64,000 nucleotides of DNA from Erwinia sp. E602 (GTDB taxonomy: Bacteria > Pseudomonadota > Gammaproteobacteria > Enterobacterales > Enterobacteriaceae): contig NZ_CP046582.1 of the NCBI RefSeq assembly GCF_018141005.1, positions 1,178,001 to 1,242,000 of the forward strand, in the 5' to 3' direction. Position numbers and translations under genes: made by a program. The notes under the pieces were generated by a model. The model did no database searches and had not been told where the DNA came from. It saw only the letters and a program-made list of their open reading frames with translations. This document shows positions 13,148-22,916 of this stretch, in pieces (within the stretch, counting starts at the first letter, position 1; each line of letters starts with the position of its first letter).

Positions 13148-13885
13148 ATGGACGGCTGGCAACGCGCCTTTGTCCTGCACTCGCGGCCATGGAGCGAAAC
13201 CAGCCTGCTGCTCGATCTGTTCTCTGAGCAGCATGGCCGGGTACGGGTGCTGGCGAAAGGCGCCCGATCCAAACGCTCCAGCCTGAAAGGGGCGTTACAG
13301 CCGTTTACGCCGCTGCTGGTCCGCTGGGGCGGCCGCGGTGAAGTCAAAACGCTGCGCGGTGCCGAACCGGTATCGCTGGCGCTGCCGCTCAGCGGCACCA
13401 CGCTCTACTGCGGCCTCTACGTTAACGAGCTGCTCTCCCGCGTGCTGGAGCACGAAACCGCCTTCAGCGAACTGTTCTTCGACTACCTGCACTGCATCCA
13501 GGCGCTGGCCGCCACGGCCGATTCGCCCGAACCCGCTTTACGCCGTTTTGAACTGGCGATGCTTGGCCACCTTGGCTACGGCGTCGACTTTCTGCACTGC
13601 GCCGGCAGCGGCGAGGAAGTGGCCGACGGTATGACCTACAGCTACCGCGAAGAGAAGGGCTTTATCGCCAGCCTGGTAACCGGCCACCGCAGCTTTACCG
13701 GCCGGCAGCTGCGCGCGCTGTGGCAGCGCGAATTTCCCGACGCCGATACCCTGCGCGCCGCCAAACGCTTCACCCGCATGGCGCTGAAACCCTACCTGGG
13801 CGGGCGGCCGCTGAAAAGTACCGAACTGTTCCGCCAGTTTGTGCCGAAAAAACGCGCGGCCGCTGCACCATCCGGCGACGAATAG
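13148..13885 (+). CDS. recO: DNA repair protein RecO
   Basis: RecF-pathway mediator that anneals single strands and loads RecA on SSB-coated DNA with RecR. 245 residues with the N-terminal OB fold ([24 protein letters not shown]...) and a helical C-terminal domain ([20 protein letters not shown] motif near 210-225). Coupled to era; pdxJ follows after 82 bases. Confidence 0.95.
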   Translation: MDGWQRAFVLHSRPWSETSLLLDLFSEQHGRVRVLAKGARSKRSSLKGALQPFTPLLVRWGGRGEVKTLRGAEPVSLALPLSGTTLYCGLYVNELLSRVLEHETAFSELFFDYLHCIQALAATADSPEPALRRFELAMLGHLGYGVDFLHCAGSGEEVADGMTYSYREEKGFIASLVTGHRSFTGRQLRALWQREFPDADTLRAAKRFTRMALKPYLGGRPLKSTELFRQFVPKKRAAAAPSGDE

Positions 13886-13967
13886 GCGCAGGTCATACCC
13901 CTGACCGCGCTGAACGTTGTACACTGCTGCAAGAATCCGAAGTCACTAAGATCATCCGAGGACCGTC

Positions 13968-14699
13968 ATGGCTGAACTGTTGTTAGGCGTTAATATCGAT
14001 CACGTTGCCACGGTGCGTAACGCGCGCGGCACAAATTATCCTGACCCGGTGCAGGCGGCATTTGTCTCCGAGCAGGCGGGCGCGGACGGCATTACCGTGC
14101 ACCTGCGCGAAGATCGTCGCCATATTACCGATCGCGACGTGCGCATCCTGCGTGAGACTATCCAGACGCGGATGAACCTTGAAATGGCGGTCACCGATGA
14201 GATGGTGGCGATCGCCCTTGAGGTACAGCCGCAGTTCTGCTGCCTGGTGCCGGAGAAACGCGAAGAGGTAACCACCGAAGGCGGCCTCGACGTCGCCGGT
14301 CAGCAGGAAAAAGTGACGGCGGCGGTCGCGCGTCTCAGCGCCGCCGGTATCCTGGTGTCGCTGTTTATTGATGCCGATCGCCTGCAGATTGACGCGGCGG
14401 TGGCGGCCGGTGCGCCTTATATTGAAATTCATACCGGTGCCTACGCCGAAGCGCCGGAAGGACCGCAGCGTGACGCGGAGCTGGCGCGTATCGCCGAAGC
14501 GGCCACCTACGCGGCCGGCAAAGGGCTGAAGGTTAACGCCGGCCACGGCCTGACCTACCACAACGTGCAGGCCATCGCGCTGCTGCCGGAGATCTTTGAG
14601 CTGAATATCGGCCACGCGATTATCGGTCGCGCGGTGTTCAGCGGGCTGGCCGCGGCGGTGCAGGAGATGAAACAGCTGCTGCGCGAAGCGCGTCGCTAA
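13968..14699 (+). CDS. pdxJ: Pyridoxine 5'-phosphate synthase
   Basis: Condenses 3-amino-2-oxopropyl phosphate with 1-deoxyxylulose 5-phosphate to give pyridoxine 5'-phosphate (vitamin B6). 243 residues of TIM-barrel type. Typical PdxJ segments are present: [16 protein letters not shown] (4-19), [10 protein letters not shown], the DVAGQ loop, and [12 protein letters not shown] near the C-terminus. The stop overlaps acpS (TAATG). Confidence 0.97.
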   Translation: MAELLLGVNIDHVATVRNARGTNYPDPVQAAFVSEQAGADGITVHLREDRRHITDRDVRILRETIQTRMNLEMAVTDEMVAIALEVQPQFCCLVPEKREEVTTEGGLDVAGQQEKVTAAVARLSAAGILVSLFIDADRLQIDAAVAAGAPYIEIHTGAYAEAPEGPQRDAELARIAEAATYAAGKGLKVNAGHGLTYHNVQAIALLPEIFELNIGHAIIGRAVFSGLAAAVQEMKQLLREARR

Positions 14700-15079
14700 T
14701 GGCGATCCTCGGCCTCGGCACCGACATCGTGGAGATCGCCCGCATTGAAGGGGTGATCTCCCGCTCCGGCGACCGGCTGGCAAAGCGGGTGCTCAGCGCC
14801 AACGAGTGGGCGCAGTATCAGGCCCATCAGCAGCCGGTGCGCTTTCTCGCCAAGCGCTTTGCGGTCAAAGAGGCGGCGGCAAAAGCCTTCGGCACCGGCA
14901 TTCGCGGTGGCCTGGCGTTTAACCAGTTCGAAGTCTACAACGATGAACTGGGTAAACCCGGGCTGCGCTTTTTCCTGCATGCGCAGGAGCTGGCGCAGAA
15001 GCTCGGCGTGGCGCACGTCCACGTTACGCTCGCCGACGAGCGGCACTACGCCTGTGCCACGGTGATTATTGAAAGTTAA
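14699..15079 (+). CDS. acpS: Holo-[acyl-carrier-protein] synthase
   Basis: Transfers 4'-phosphopantetheine from CoA to apo-ACP, activating fatty-acid synthesis. 126 residues, the AcpS length. The metal-binding [11 protein letters not shown] (about 6-16) and the [14 protein letters not shown] helix (about 56-69) are intact. Co-transcribed with pdxJ, one-base overlap, as in E. coli. Confidence 0.97.
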   Translation: MAILGLGTDIVEIARIEGVISRSGDRLAKRVLSANEWAQYQAHQQPVRFLAKRFAVKEAAAKAFGTGIRGGLAFNQFEVYNDELGKPGLRFFLHAQELAQKLGVAHVHVTLADERHYACATVIIES

Positions 15080-15119
15080 GGACGCCGTACGTTAACGTGC
15101 CTGCTTATCTTGCAGGCTG

Positions 15120-15180
15120 GCTGACTCGCTGACTCGCTGACTCGCTGACCTGCTGACTTGCTGATTTGCTGATTTGCTGG
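15120..15180. repeat. Octamer tandem repeat (GCTGACTC type)
   Basis: Seven consecutive 8-base units plus a partial one. The first three are perfect GCTGACTC, followed by GCTGACCT, GCTGACTT and two GCTGATTT. It lies in the 142-base gap between the acpS and yfhL stop codons, so it affects only 3' untranslated DNA. The gradient from perfect to degenerate copies suggests slippage at one end and decay at the other. Confidence 0.9.
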
Positions 15181-15221
15181 CCGGCAGGTTCAGCCGTTTT
15201 GTTGTGACGAAGCTGACTGCT

Positions 15222-15488
15222 TTAGCGGGCCAGCTCCGTTGAATGATGCAGCATCACGAATTTCTCCCACAGCTGTGCATTATCCTCCACGCGCTGCGGA
15301 TCGCTGATAATGGTGTTATCGATCGGGCAGACCTGCTGGCAGGTCGGCACCTCGTAGTGGCCGACGCACTCGGTACAGCGATCGCCGTCAATTTCGTAGA
15401 ACTCCGCGCCAAAGCTAATTGCCGCGTTCGGGCATTCGGGTTCGCACATATCACAGTTGATGCAGCGGGTGGTGATCAGTAAAGACAT
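15222..15488 (-). CDS. yfhL: YfhL-type 2[4Fe-4S] ferredoxin
   Basis: Small low-potential ferredoxin. 88 residues from ATG 15488 (MSLLITTRCINCDMCEPECPN); codons further upstream are not family-like. The first cluster motif is CINCDMCEPECP (about 9-20) and the second CTECVGHYEVPTCQQVCP with the family's insertion (about 37-54). Convergent with acpS, as in E. coli. It is notable that this ferredoxin is kept while the isc-linked [2Fe-2S] ferredoxin (fdx) is missing from its usual locus. Confidence 0.93.
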   Translation of the reverse strand: MSLLITTRCINCDMCEPECPNAAISFGAEFYEIDGDRCTECVGHYEVPTCQQVCPIDNTIISDPQRVEDNAQLWEKFVMLHHSTELAR

Positions 15489-15568
15489 AACAATTAAGCC
15501 TGAAGCGTGACGTGGATCCGTTACGACCAAATCTGCAAAAGTAAAAAATATCACGGCAGCTTTTTTCT

Positions 15569-16684
15569 TTATTGATCTGTATCATTTTCTCCATCATCAG
15601 AATCAGATAATTGTTTTTTTTTGTTAATCCGACACCCTGCTCTTTCACGTAACTGATCGCTGAAGGTTAAAATAAATGGAAAATCGCCAAATCTTTTGAG
15701 CGACAGAATCTCATCTTCAATTTCATCCCAGGTGTCTATAATTATTTTCAGATAGTCAATTACGCCTGGTTTAAACAGTATGCTCTGCAGAAAGTAGTCT
15801 GCATTGCGCTGGTCCGCGAGCGATTTTTTCTTCAGCCAAAACAATGCTACGGTGAAGGCCGATTGGCTGGTGATCTCCAATATATTTTTTTTGTCAAAGT
15901 CTGGATGGCGGCTTTCATACAGGCCAGACGATAAAACCTCCGCAACTAACGGGTACATTAACTCAAGTCTGACCAGCGGCTTAGGATGTTTCCCTTCTGG
16001 TACCTGCTGCGGGATGAACCCCTGATCACCATGGAAGCGATGTATTGCCAGGGTAATACCACAGAAGAGGTGATGCAATATCACAGGCACAATTTCAGGC
16101 GAGTCAGCTTGTGTAAGATCGCGGCAGCAGCACACTACCGAGTAAAAATCGGCGGCAATTTCAGTGGTGTGAAAAATAGCAGCAGCTTTTCCGGTCAGCG
16201 GCTCGCGGGAGTGAGCGAAACATTCCGCGATTTTAGACGTGTTTTCGCTAACGTACTTTTTCCTGATGAGGCCATGTTCTTGTGAAAGATGCCCCAGTTC
16301 ATGGTAGTAAATCCAGACAATAGCGGCCAGATAGATATTTTTAAAGCATTGCTCACGGGTAAAGCCGTTTAGCATTGAACTGAGATGATCAACCCCATCA
16401 AATACCCGGCAGAAAAGAGCGTCATCCTGATGACTCTCCAGGTAACACAAATAATCTTCAATATCACGGTGAATACTGATCACCAGCTGTTGGGTGAGAG
16501 TAACAGAGTGATAAGCCGGTTGATCCCGGGTTGTAAAGGACTCAGCCCAGGCATTAATTTCAATGGCGGGGCTGAATCCCCAGGTCAGCCGATCGCCATC
16601 ATTGGTATAATGAAGTGCGTTGAGATCTTTTGTCAGCTGATTAAGTTTGTCAGAAGTAAAACTTTCCAGTTCATTCAGTTTCAT
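15569..16684 (-). CDS. Putative zincin metallopeptidase, Lit-like, accessory
   Basis: 371 residues, not part of the E. coli yfhL-yfhH neighbourhood. A zinc-protease motif HELGH is at 128-132 within WIYYHELGHLSQEHGLI, and a candidate third-ligand segment EIAADFYS at 175-182. A conserved-looking KHPKPLVRLELMYPLV follows near 232-247. This order (hydrophobic W-I-x-x-HExxH-x5-H, then E-x-x-AD, then H-P-x3-x-R) resembles the phage-exclusion protease Lit as I recall it, which cleaves EF-Tu; the spacing differs. No signal peptide or membrane helix is evident, so it is probably cytoplasmic. The gene is visibly AT-richer than its neighbours, suggesting recent acquisition. The start has a good ribosome site (CAGGGA, 7 bases upstream). 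Zincin fold likely; target unknown. Confidence 0.65.
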   Translation of the reverse strand: MKLNELESFTSDKLNQLTKDLNALHYTNDGDRLTWGFSPAIEINAWAESFTTRDQPAYHSVTLTQQLVISIHRDIEDYLCYLESHQDDALFCRVFDGVDHLSSMLNGFTREQCFKNIYLAAIVWIYYHELGHLSQEHGLIRKKYVSENTSKIAECFAHSREPLTGKAAAIFHTTEIAADFYSVVCCCRDLTQADSPEIVPVILHHLFCGITLAIHRFHGDQGFIPQQVPEGKHPKPLVRLELMYPLVAEVLSSGLYESRHPDFDKKNILEITSQSAFTVALFWLKKKSLADQRNADYFLQSILFKPGVIDYLKIIIDTWDEIEDEILSLKRFGDFPFILTFSDQLRERAGCRINKKKQLSDSDDGENDTDQ

Positions 16685-16814
16685 TTTTCATTCCCTGAGT
16701 GCGGTTACTGAATATCAAAGAACGGCAGCCTTTGTCAGCCAGCCAGCCAGCGTCGGGGGCGGTTGTTAACGCTGGCTGGTAAGCATTGCCGCAGCAGCGG
16801 CAATATTGCATAAC

Positions 16815-17654
16815 TCAAATCAGCTTTTTCACCAGCGCTTCGCTGTGGCGAATATGGCTGGAGGCGCGTTCCGGATCGCGCTGTACCAGCGCCATAAACA
16901 GCAGGTCGGTCAGCGCCAGCTGGGCGGTAGTGGAGGAGATCGCCGCGCTACGCGTGGTCTGCTCTTCGGCCACCGTGTAGAGGCAGTGGCTCGCCGACTG
17001 CTGCAGGGTGTTAGGGGTAAAGCCGGTAAAGGCCAGCACCGTGGCTCCGATGCGCTGGGCTTCCTGCGCCGCCAGATTGATCTCTCGCCGCTCACCGGTG
17101 TAGGAAATTGCCAGCAGTACGTCGCCCGGCGCCAGCGCCTGCACGCTGGCCAGCAGCGCGTGCATATCCTGCTCGGCCACCGCGCTGATGCCGATTTTCA
17201 TCAGCTTCCACGAGAAATCTTTCGCCACCAGCCCCGAGGCACCAATGCCGACCAGCACGATACGGTTGGCGTTCTTCAGCAGGCGCAGCGTCTCCAGCAG
17301 CATCTCCTCGCTGTTGATATCCAGCGTGGCGCGGATCGCCGACTGTTTCTCGGTAAAGAGTTTCTCACCGACCACCTTCAGCGAGTCGTCGCTGAGGATA
17401 TGGTTATGTACGGTGATCGCCTCTTTGTCTGACAGCGACTCGCTCAGCGCCATCTTCAGCGCCGGAAAGCCTTTATACCCCAGCTTCTGCGCGAACTTAA
17501 CCACGCTTGACTGGCTGACGCCCGACTCATCGGCCAGCTTCTGCGAACTCAGGTGGCGGGCACGGTCCGGCTGCGACAGCAGATAATCCGCCAGGCGACG
17601 CTCATTCAAAGCCAGGCTGGGATACAGCTGACGAATACGCAGCAGTGAACTCAT
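16815..17654 (-). CDS. yfhH: MurR/RpiR-family transcriptional regulator YfhH
   Basis: 279 residues: an N-terminal HTH_6 domain (about 1-77, with LADESGVSQSSVVKFAQKLGYKGFPALK) and a C-terminal SIS sugar-phosphate-binding domain (about 125-255, VLVGIGASGLVAKDFSWKLM and ISYTGERREINLAAQEAQRIGA). Members sense amino-sugar phosphates. Here it is near murQ on the opposite strand, unlike E. coli K-12 where murQ sits beside murR. I infer that it regulates MurNAc-6-phosphate recycling. An 8-bp inverted repeat (16785-16804) follows its stop, without a convincing U-run. Confidence 0.9.
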   Translation of the reverse strand: MSSLLRIRQLYPSLALNERRLADYLLSQPDRARHLSSQKLADESGVSQSSVVKFAQKLGYKGFPALKMALSESLSDKEAITVHNHILSDDSLKVVGEKLFTEKQSAIRATLDINSEEMLLETLRLLKNANRIVLVGIGASGLVAKDFSWKLMKIGISAVAEQDMHALLASVQALAPGDVLLAISYTGERREINLAAQEAQRIGATVLAFTGFTPNTLQQSASHCLYTVAEEQTTRSAAISSTTAQLALTDLLFMALVQRDPERASSHIRHSEALVKKLI

Positions 17655-17763
17655 CTCATTTCCTCTTGCGAACGCGGGTCCATCGTATTGAATTATCTGT
17701 AATGATAACAGGCAGCACCCTAAGTCTAACCCCCTGTTTGACAGATTCCATGATTAAACACGT

Positions 17764-17778
17764 GAAATTTCTCATTTC
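17764..17778. promoter_or_regulatory. Palindrome upstream of yfhH, candidate RpiR-type operator
   Basis: GAAAT-TTCTC-ATTTC, a perfect 5-5-5 inverted repeat about 110 bases upstream of the yfhH start. The geometry matches the palindrome before murQ (18778-18792), so both may be bound by the same regulator. Inference from symmetry only. Confidence 0.4.
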
Positions 17779-17805
17779 ATGGCGGCGGCCAGCGCCGGGA
17801 GCCGT

Positions 17806-18546
17806 TTACAGGGTAAAGGAAGCAGCGCTGATTCCACGGCAATCGATAAAACGGCACTGGCGCGGGTGGATCTGAATAAAGCGGCAGCCGCGCAGATCGC
17901 AGCGCTCAAACACCAGCGGTTTCTGCCCGGTTTCACAGTGGGAAAAGGTGCTGCCGCTAAAGCTGCAGTCGTGAAAACGCAGGTCGTCGAGCACGCAGCG
18001 GTTAAACAGCGAGTGGTTCAGCACGCTGTGGCGCACCAGCGTGTCCCGCCACAGCGTGCGGTAAAAGATCGCCTGCAACTGGCCCCCGGCGATCAGCAGG
18101 CCCTTAAAGCGGCTGCGGGTAAACAGCCCCTGCAGAGTAAAGGTGTGGCTAAAGCCACCGGTACCGTCGATGTTCAGCACGTCGCAGTCATTATCCTCAA
18201 CGATCAGCCCGCTACCAGGCTGCAGCCGCAGGTGGCAGCAGCGCAGGTGGCTGGCCGTGATGCGCAGTAGCCCCTCTACGCTCAGCCGGCAGCGCTGCAT
18301 ATGGCCGTGAGCGATTGCCAGTGCACCGGTGGTTTGCAGCGTACAGTCGCTGAGGCGGCTGTTATCGACCGTAATCAGCGAACCGGCGTTGACCGCATTA
18401 GTGCAGTCGAGGTGAACCTGGGTCAGGGTGCAGTGTTCAATGCGTGAGGTTCCGCTGGCACGGCTCAGACGGTGGCTTTCTGCGGTGATAATACGGTTGC
18501 TGAAGGCGAATGCATTCGCCCCCTGGTGAACAGAGTTCATAAACAT
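17806..18546 (-). CDS. Cys-rich pentapeptide-repeat / beta-helix protein
   Basis: 246 residues, unrecognised. The sequence is a run of short periodic elements with Leu/Phe and Cys at regular intervals (for example FNRCVLDDLRFHDCSFSGST and FERCDLRGCRF). These fit pentapeptide repeats in the C-terminal half and a more irregular right-handed beta-helix in the N-terminal half. At least 14 cysteines occur, about one per repeat turn. No signal peptide or transmembrane segment. The start has GGAAA 7 bases upstream. It sits between yfhH and murQ, absent from E. coli. Pentapeptide proteins range from gyrase-protecting proteins to secreted effectors; nothing here decides between them. Confidence 0.65.
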   Translation of the reverse strand: MFMNSVHQGANAFAFSNRIITAESHRLSRASGTSRIEHCTLTQVHLDCTNAVNAGSLITVDNSRLSDCTLQTTGALAIAHGHMQRCRLSVEGLLRITASHLRCCHLRLQPGSGLIVEDNDCDVLNIDGTGGFSHTFTLQGLFTRSRFKGLLIAGGQLQAIFYRTLWRDTLVRHSVLNHSLFNRCVLDDLRFHDCSFSGSTFSHCETGQKPLVFERCDLRGCRFIQIHPRQCRFIDCRGISAASFTL

Positions 18547-18777
18547 GAAGGATTTCCGCTATAGTATGGCGCGTGGGCAGGGTTGCCCGAAGGAGTGAAA
18601 AGCGGTTATACGAAAAGGGCCGATCGCAAACAACAGCGATTCTGGACACTTTTATGCAGAGTTCGCCGTTATACCCGCGCCGTTTATGCCAGTCCGCCCG
18701 CTACCCGGCTCTTCCCCGTCTTTGCCTTCCCTAAACTGCATTTTTTTCCACCGCCGCGCAGAAAGTCCTCGTCTCAG

Positions 18778-18805
18778 GGAATTAAATATTCCATAATATT
18801 ATTCC
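18778..18805 (+). promoter_or_regulatory. murQ operator candidate
   Basis: GGAAT-TAAAT-ATTCC (18778-18792) is a perfect inverted repeat, and a second ATTCC half-site follows at 18801-18805. The region is AT-rich and 35-60 bases before murQ, where a regulator of the MurR/RpiR family would be expected to bind. The other bases between the pentapeptide gene and murQ (18547-18777) show nothing clear. Confidence 0.45.
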
Positions 18806-18839
18806 TGAAAGAATCAAAAAAGCTCAGTAAGGGGAAACA

Positions 18840-19733
18840 ATGAATCTCGGTGCGCTGGTCTCAGAAACGCGAAACCCGGACACGCTCGATCTCGACAGCC
18901 TGTCGACGCTGGCAATGGTGACCAAATTTAATCAGCAGGACGCTACGGTGGCTGCGGCGGTGGGTATTACGCTGCCGCAGGTGGCCGAGGCGGTGGATGC
19001 GGCGGCGGCGGCGCTGGCGTCGGGCGGGCGTCTGATCTATACCGGCGCGGGCACCAGCGGCCGGCTGGGCGTGCTGGATGCCTCCGAATGCCCGCCAACC
19101 TTCGGCGTGCCGCACGGCCTGGTGATTGGGCTGATCGCCGGTGGCCCCGGCGCGCTACTGAAGGCGGTGGAAGGGGCAGAAGATGACCCGCAGCTGGGGG
19201 CCAGCGACCTGCAGGCGTTAAACCTGACGCCGCAGGATATGGTGGTCGGCCTCGCCGCCTCGGGGCGTACCCCTTATGTGATCGGCGCGCTGCGCTACGC
19301 CCGCCAGCTCGGCTGCGCCACCGCCGCCGTCTCCTGTAACCCGGACTCGCCAATTGCCCGCGAAGCCGCCATCGCCATCTCGCCGGTGGTCGGCCCTGAA
19401 GCGCTGACCGGTTCGACGCGGCTGAAGTCCGGCACCGCGCAGAAGCTGGTGCTGAATATGATCTCCACCGGCGCGATGGTCAGGGTTGGCAAGGTCTATC
19501 AGAACCTGATGGTGGATATGCAGGCCACCAACGTCAAGCTGGTCGATCGCGCGCAGCGCATGGTGATCGAAGCCACCGGCTGTGACGCTGAACAGGCGCG
19601 GGCGGCCTTAAAGCAGGCCGGCAGCCAGGTGAAGACTGCGATCCTGATGATCCTCGCAGATATCAGCGCCGGGGAAGCTGAACGACGGCTGGCTCAGCAT
19701 CACGGTTTTCTGCGGGCGGCGCTGCAGGCATAA
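18840..19733 (+). CDS. murQ: N-acetylmuramic acid 6-phosphate etherase
   Basis: Cleaves the lactyl ether of MurNAc-6-phosphate to GlcNAc-6-phosphate and D-lactate in peptidoglycan recycling; cytoplasmic. 297 residues. The SIS domain begins around 55 with [24 protein letters not shown], the MurQ signature with its catalytic Glu. Further conserved blocks are [15 protein letters not shown] and [32 protein letters not shown]. Ribosome site AAGGGGAAAC. It stands alone with no MurP PTS gene adjacent. Confidence 0.96.
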   Translation: MNLGALVSETRNPDTLDLDSLSTLAMVTKFNQQDATVAAAVGITLPQVAEAVDAAAAALASGGRLIYTGAGTSGRLGVLDASECPPTFGVPHGLVIGLIAGGPGALLKAVEGAEDDPQLGASDLQALNLTPQDMVVGLAASGRTPYVIGALRYARQLGCATAAVSCNPDSPIAREAAIAISPVVGPEALTGSTRLKSGTAQKLVLNMISTGAMVRVGKVYQNLMVDMQATNVKLVDRAQRMVIEATGCDAEQARAALKQAGSQVKTAILMILADISAGEAERRLAQHHGFLRAALQA

Positions 19734-19865
19734 AGCAGACCGCGTGCTGATTGGCTATGCTAATGTTGCCGTTCAGTATTTTCACCGCCTGCTGCGTGGC
19801 TGAATATCATCGGTAGCGGCGTTGGTTCGCGCAGCGGAAGGGACTTAACCCCTGAGGAGTATGGT

Positions 19866-20504
19866 TTGACGACTGGTCGGGAACGACGCGTAATTTTTTT
19901 TGATTTAGACGGTACCCTGCACCAGCAGGATATGTTTGGCACGTACATGCGCTGGCTGCTGTGGCGTCAGCCGCTTAACCTGCTGCTGGTACTGCCGCTG
20001 CTGCCGGTGACTGGCGCGGCGCTGCTGCTGAAAGGCCGTGCGGCGCGCTGGCCGATGAGCCTGCTGCTGTGGGCGATCACCTTTGGCCACAGCGAATCCC
20101 GGCTGCTGCAGCGTGAAAAGCAGTTTGCCGCCTGGTTCCGCCAGCGGGTGACCGCCTTTCCGGTGGTGCAGCAGCGCCTTACCGACTACCTTAACAGCGA
20201 CGATGCCGACGTCTGGTTAATTACCGGCTCACCGCAGACGCTGGTGGAACAGGTCTATTTTGACTCGGCGTTTCTGCCCAAAGTAAAGCTGATCGCCAGC
20301 CAGATGGTGGCCGCCCGCGGTGGCCGCGTACTGGCGATGCGCTGCCTCGGCCATGAGAAGGTGGCGCAGCTTGAGGAACAGATCGGCACGCCGCTGCAGC
20401 TTTACAGCGGCTACAGCGACAGCAAGCAGGATAACCCGCTGCTGTTCTTCTGCCAGCACCGCTTCCGCGTAACGCCGACCGGTCAGCTACAGCAGCTGGA
20501 GTAA
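19866..20504 (+). CDS. pgpC: Phosphatidylglycerophosphatase C
   Basis: HAD-family membrane phosphatase (YfhB) that dephosphorylates phosphatidylglycerophosphate to phosphatidylglycerol. The nucleophile motif is DLDGT (about 13-17). A hydrophobic membrane segment follows (about 38-56, LLVLPLLPVTGAALLLKGR), and motif III (GHEKVAQLE...YSGYSDSKQDNPLL) is near the C-terminus. 212 residues. The start is TTG: the upstream GAGGAG (19854-19859) is 6 bases away, the nearby ATG at 19861 is out of frame and stops at once, and the N-terminus then aligns with the family. Confidence 0.93.
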   Translation: MTTGRERRVIFFDLDGTLHQQDMFGTYMRWLLWRQPLNLLLVLPLLPVTGAALLLKGRAARWPMSLLLWAITFGHSESRLLQREKQFAAWFRQRVTAFPVVQQRLTDYLNSDDADVWLITGSPQTLVEQVYFDSAFLPKVKLIASQMVAARGGRVLAMRCLGHEKVAQLEEQIGTPLQLYSGYSDSKQDNPLLFFCQHRFRVTPTGQLQQLE

Positions 20505-20644
20505 AGGCTACGGCAGCTTCTTTATGACCTGCCCTGCGTCAGCTGCACCTTAGCTGCCTTTACGTCTGTTACAGCCTGGCACTGCCGGTGCGCTGGCAGA
20601 CAAAATTATCCGGCCGACGGCGGGGCAGTACCCTTACTATTTAA

Positions 20645-21190
<546 letters not shown>

Positions 21191-22648
21191 TCAGTTCATC
21201 GCCAGCTGCGGTGCGACCGCCGGGTAACCGCTGCCGAGTTCGGCTTCGGTAGCCGCCTTCTGTGCCAGCTTGCGCTCCTGGTCGTCCAGATAACCCACCA
21301 GGCTCAGCTGATATTTGCGGATATTCTCCACATAGGCATAGGCTTCGTGGCCGCGCGCAAAGCCGTAGGCGGTCTGGCTGTAGTAGCGTTTCTGGCTGAG
21401 CATCGGCAGGCGCAGTTTGACATCGGCCCAGCTGTCCGGGTTGCCGTTCTGCTTATCCGTCAGTTTACGTGCGTCGAGCATATGCGCGAAGCCCATATTG
21501 TAGGCGGCCAGCGCAAACCAGATGCGCTCATCTTCAGGGATGCTGTCCGGCACCTTCTCCATCAGCCGCTGCAGGTAGACGCTGCCGCCGCGGATGCTCT
21601 GCTCCGGGTCGGTGCGGTCCTTCACGCTGACGCTGTCGGCGGTGTTACGCGTCAGCATCATCATGCCGCGCACCCCGGTCGGTGAGGTGGCCTGCGGGTT
21701 CCAGTGCGACTCCTGGTAGGCGATCGCCGCCAGCAGTTTCCAGTCAATATTCTGCGCATACTTCTCGAACAGCGGTTTAATGTCCGGCAGCGTGCCGTCA
21801 ATCGCCCGCAGGAAGGTGCGGGTGTCGACGTAGTCAAAGGTGCCAACGTGGCCGAGATACTTCTCATCCAGCCGCGCCATCGATCCCTCTTCGCCCATCA
21901 TATTAAAGAAGTCGAGCATCGCGGCGTTGAGGCTGTCGTCTTTCTCATCCTGCACGTACCAGGTGACCGGCTCTTCGTCGGTGATATCAAAGGCGACGGC
22001 CAGCTGCGGATGGATACGCTGCATCAGCGCGATGGTCACCGAATCCGCCACGGTGTAATCCAGCTTGCCGTCTGCCACCGCCTCCAGCAGCTGCTGCGGG
22101 GTGCGGTCGGTGGCGATCGCCCAGTCGAGATCCGGATACTGATTGCTCTTCATATCGCGCAGCGTTGACAGGTAGGCCGAGCCGGAGGCGGCGACCAGCC
22201 GGCCTTTAAGATCCCCCGGGTTCTTAGGCCGCGCAGCGCCCATACGGTACACCAGCTGCTGCGACACCGAATAGTAGGAGGGACCGGTCTGGAAGCGCGT
22301 CAGCCGGTCGTGGTTGTAAATCAGACCGGCCGCCAGCACGTCAGCTTTGTCATCTTCCAGATCGTCAAACAGATCGCTCAGGTTCGGACGGACGGTCACT
22401 TCCAGCTTCACGCCGAGGTAATCGGCAAAGCGTTTTGCCAGCTCGTAATCCATACCGGCCGGTGATTTGTTGACGGTGTACCAGGTAAGCGGAGAATTTA
22501 TGGTGCTGACGCGCAGCACGCCCCGCGATTTGATCTGCCCGATACGGTCGGTGGCACCGCCATACCAGGGGATCGCCGGCCACAGCGCCAGCGCGAGCAG
22601 CACGGTGATCAGCCCGATCAGAAGATAGTTAAATTTTAGGCGTTTCAA
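21191..22648 (-). CDS. mltF: Membrane-bound lytic murein transglycosylase F
   Basis: Outer-membrane lytic transglycosylase that cleaves peptidoglycan glycan strands to 1,6-anhydro products. 485 residues (E. coli 518; the difference is mainly at the C-terminus). An N-terminal hydrophobic export segment (about 7-25) is followed by a periplasmic binding-protein-like regulatory domain (about 40-265) and the catalytic SLT domain (about 290-440). The catalytic Glu lies in [23 protein letters not shown]. No lipobox is seen. Divergent from purL and convergent with tadA. Confidence 0.94.
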   Translation of the reverse strand: MKRLKFNYLLIGLITVLLALALWPAIPWYGGATDRIGQIKSRGVLRVSTINSPLTWYTVNKSPAGMDYELAKRFADYLGVKLEVTVRPNLSDLFDDLEDDKADVLAAGLIYNHDRLTRFQTGPSYYSVSQQLVYRMGAARPKNPGDLKGRLVAASGSAYLSTLRDMKSNQYPDLDWAIATDRTPQQLLEAVADGKLDYTVADSVTIALMQRIHPQLAVAFDITDEEPVTWYVQDEKDDSLNAAMLDFFNMMGEEGSMARLDEKYLGHVGTFDYVDTRTFLRAIDGTLPDIKPLFEKYAQNIDWKLLAAIAYQESHWNPQATSPTGVRGMMMLTRNTADSVSVKDRTDPEQSIRGGSVYLQRLMEKVPDSIPEDERIWFALAAYNMGFAHMLDARKLTDKQNGNPDSWADVKLRLPMLSQKRYYSQTAYGFARGHEAYAYVENIRKYQLSLVGYLDDQERKLAQKAATEAELGSGYPAVAPQLAMN

Positions 22649-22813
22649 ATAGTTATCTCTCGATGGTTCTCAGGTATCTGTCTTATTTAGCAGTTTTATG
22701 GGGTCGAAATTCGGCCTGAGCGTGGGGCATTCTGCTCAACTCGGCGGCGGGGCGCAACAGAAATCCACCTGGATTGTGTAATTTTCAGTCAATTCTGCAC
22801 GGCATGAAATTCT

Positions 22814-22852
22814 GCGCAAACGGTTTCGTAACGGCGGGGAATTCTCTATAAT
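22814..22852 (+). promoter_or_regulatory. purL promoter with PurR box
   Basis: GCGCAAACGGTTTCGT (22814-22829) matches the PurR operator ACGCAAACGTTTGCGT at most positions. It covers the -35 element TTTCGT (22824-22829); after 17 bases comes a perfect -10 TATAAT (22847-22852). Repression by PurR with hypoxanthine or guanine should block polymerase directly. Confidence 0.8.
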
Positions 22853-22916
22853 AGCGCCCGTTTTCCCTGTTGCGCCCAATGAAGCGTCGCCCGGCGCTTC
22901 GAGACGAGAGATCTTA

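Noticed and set aside
15120..15180. Octamer array as a CRISPR
   Set aside because: Units are contiguous with no spacers and only 8 bases long.
18583..18843. 86-codon ORF ending at the murQ start
   Set aside because: It runs through the murQ operator and promoter; composition is not protein-like.
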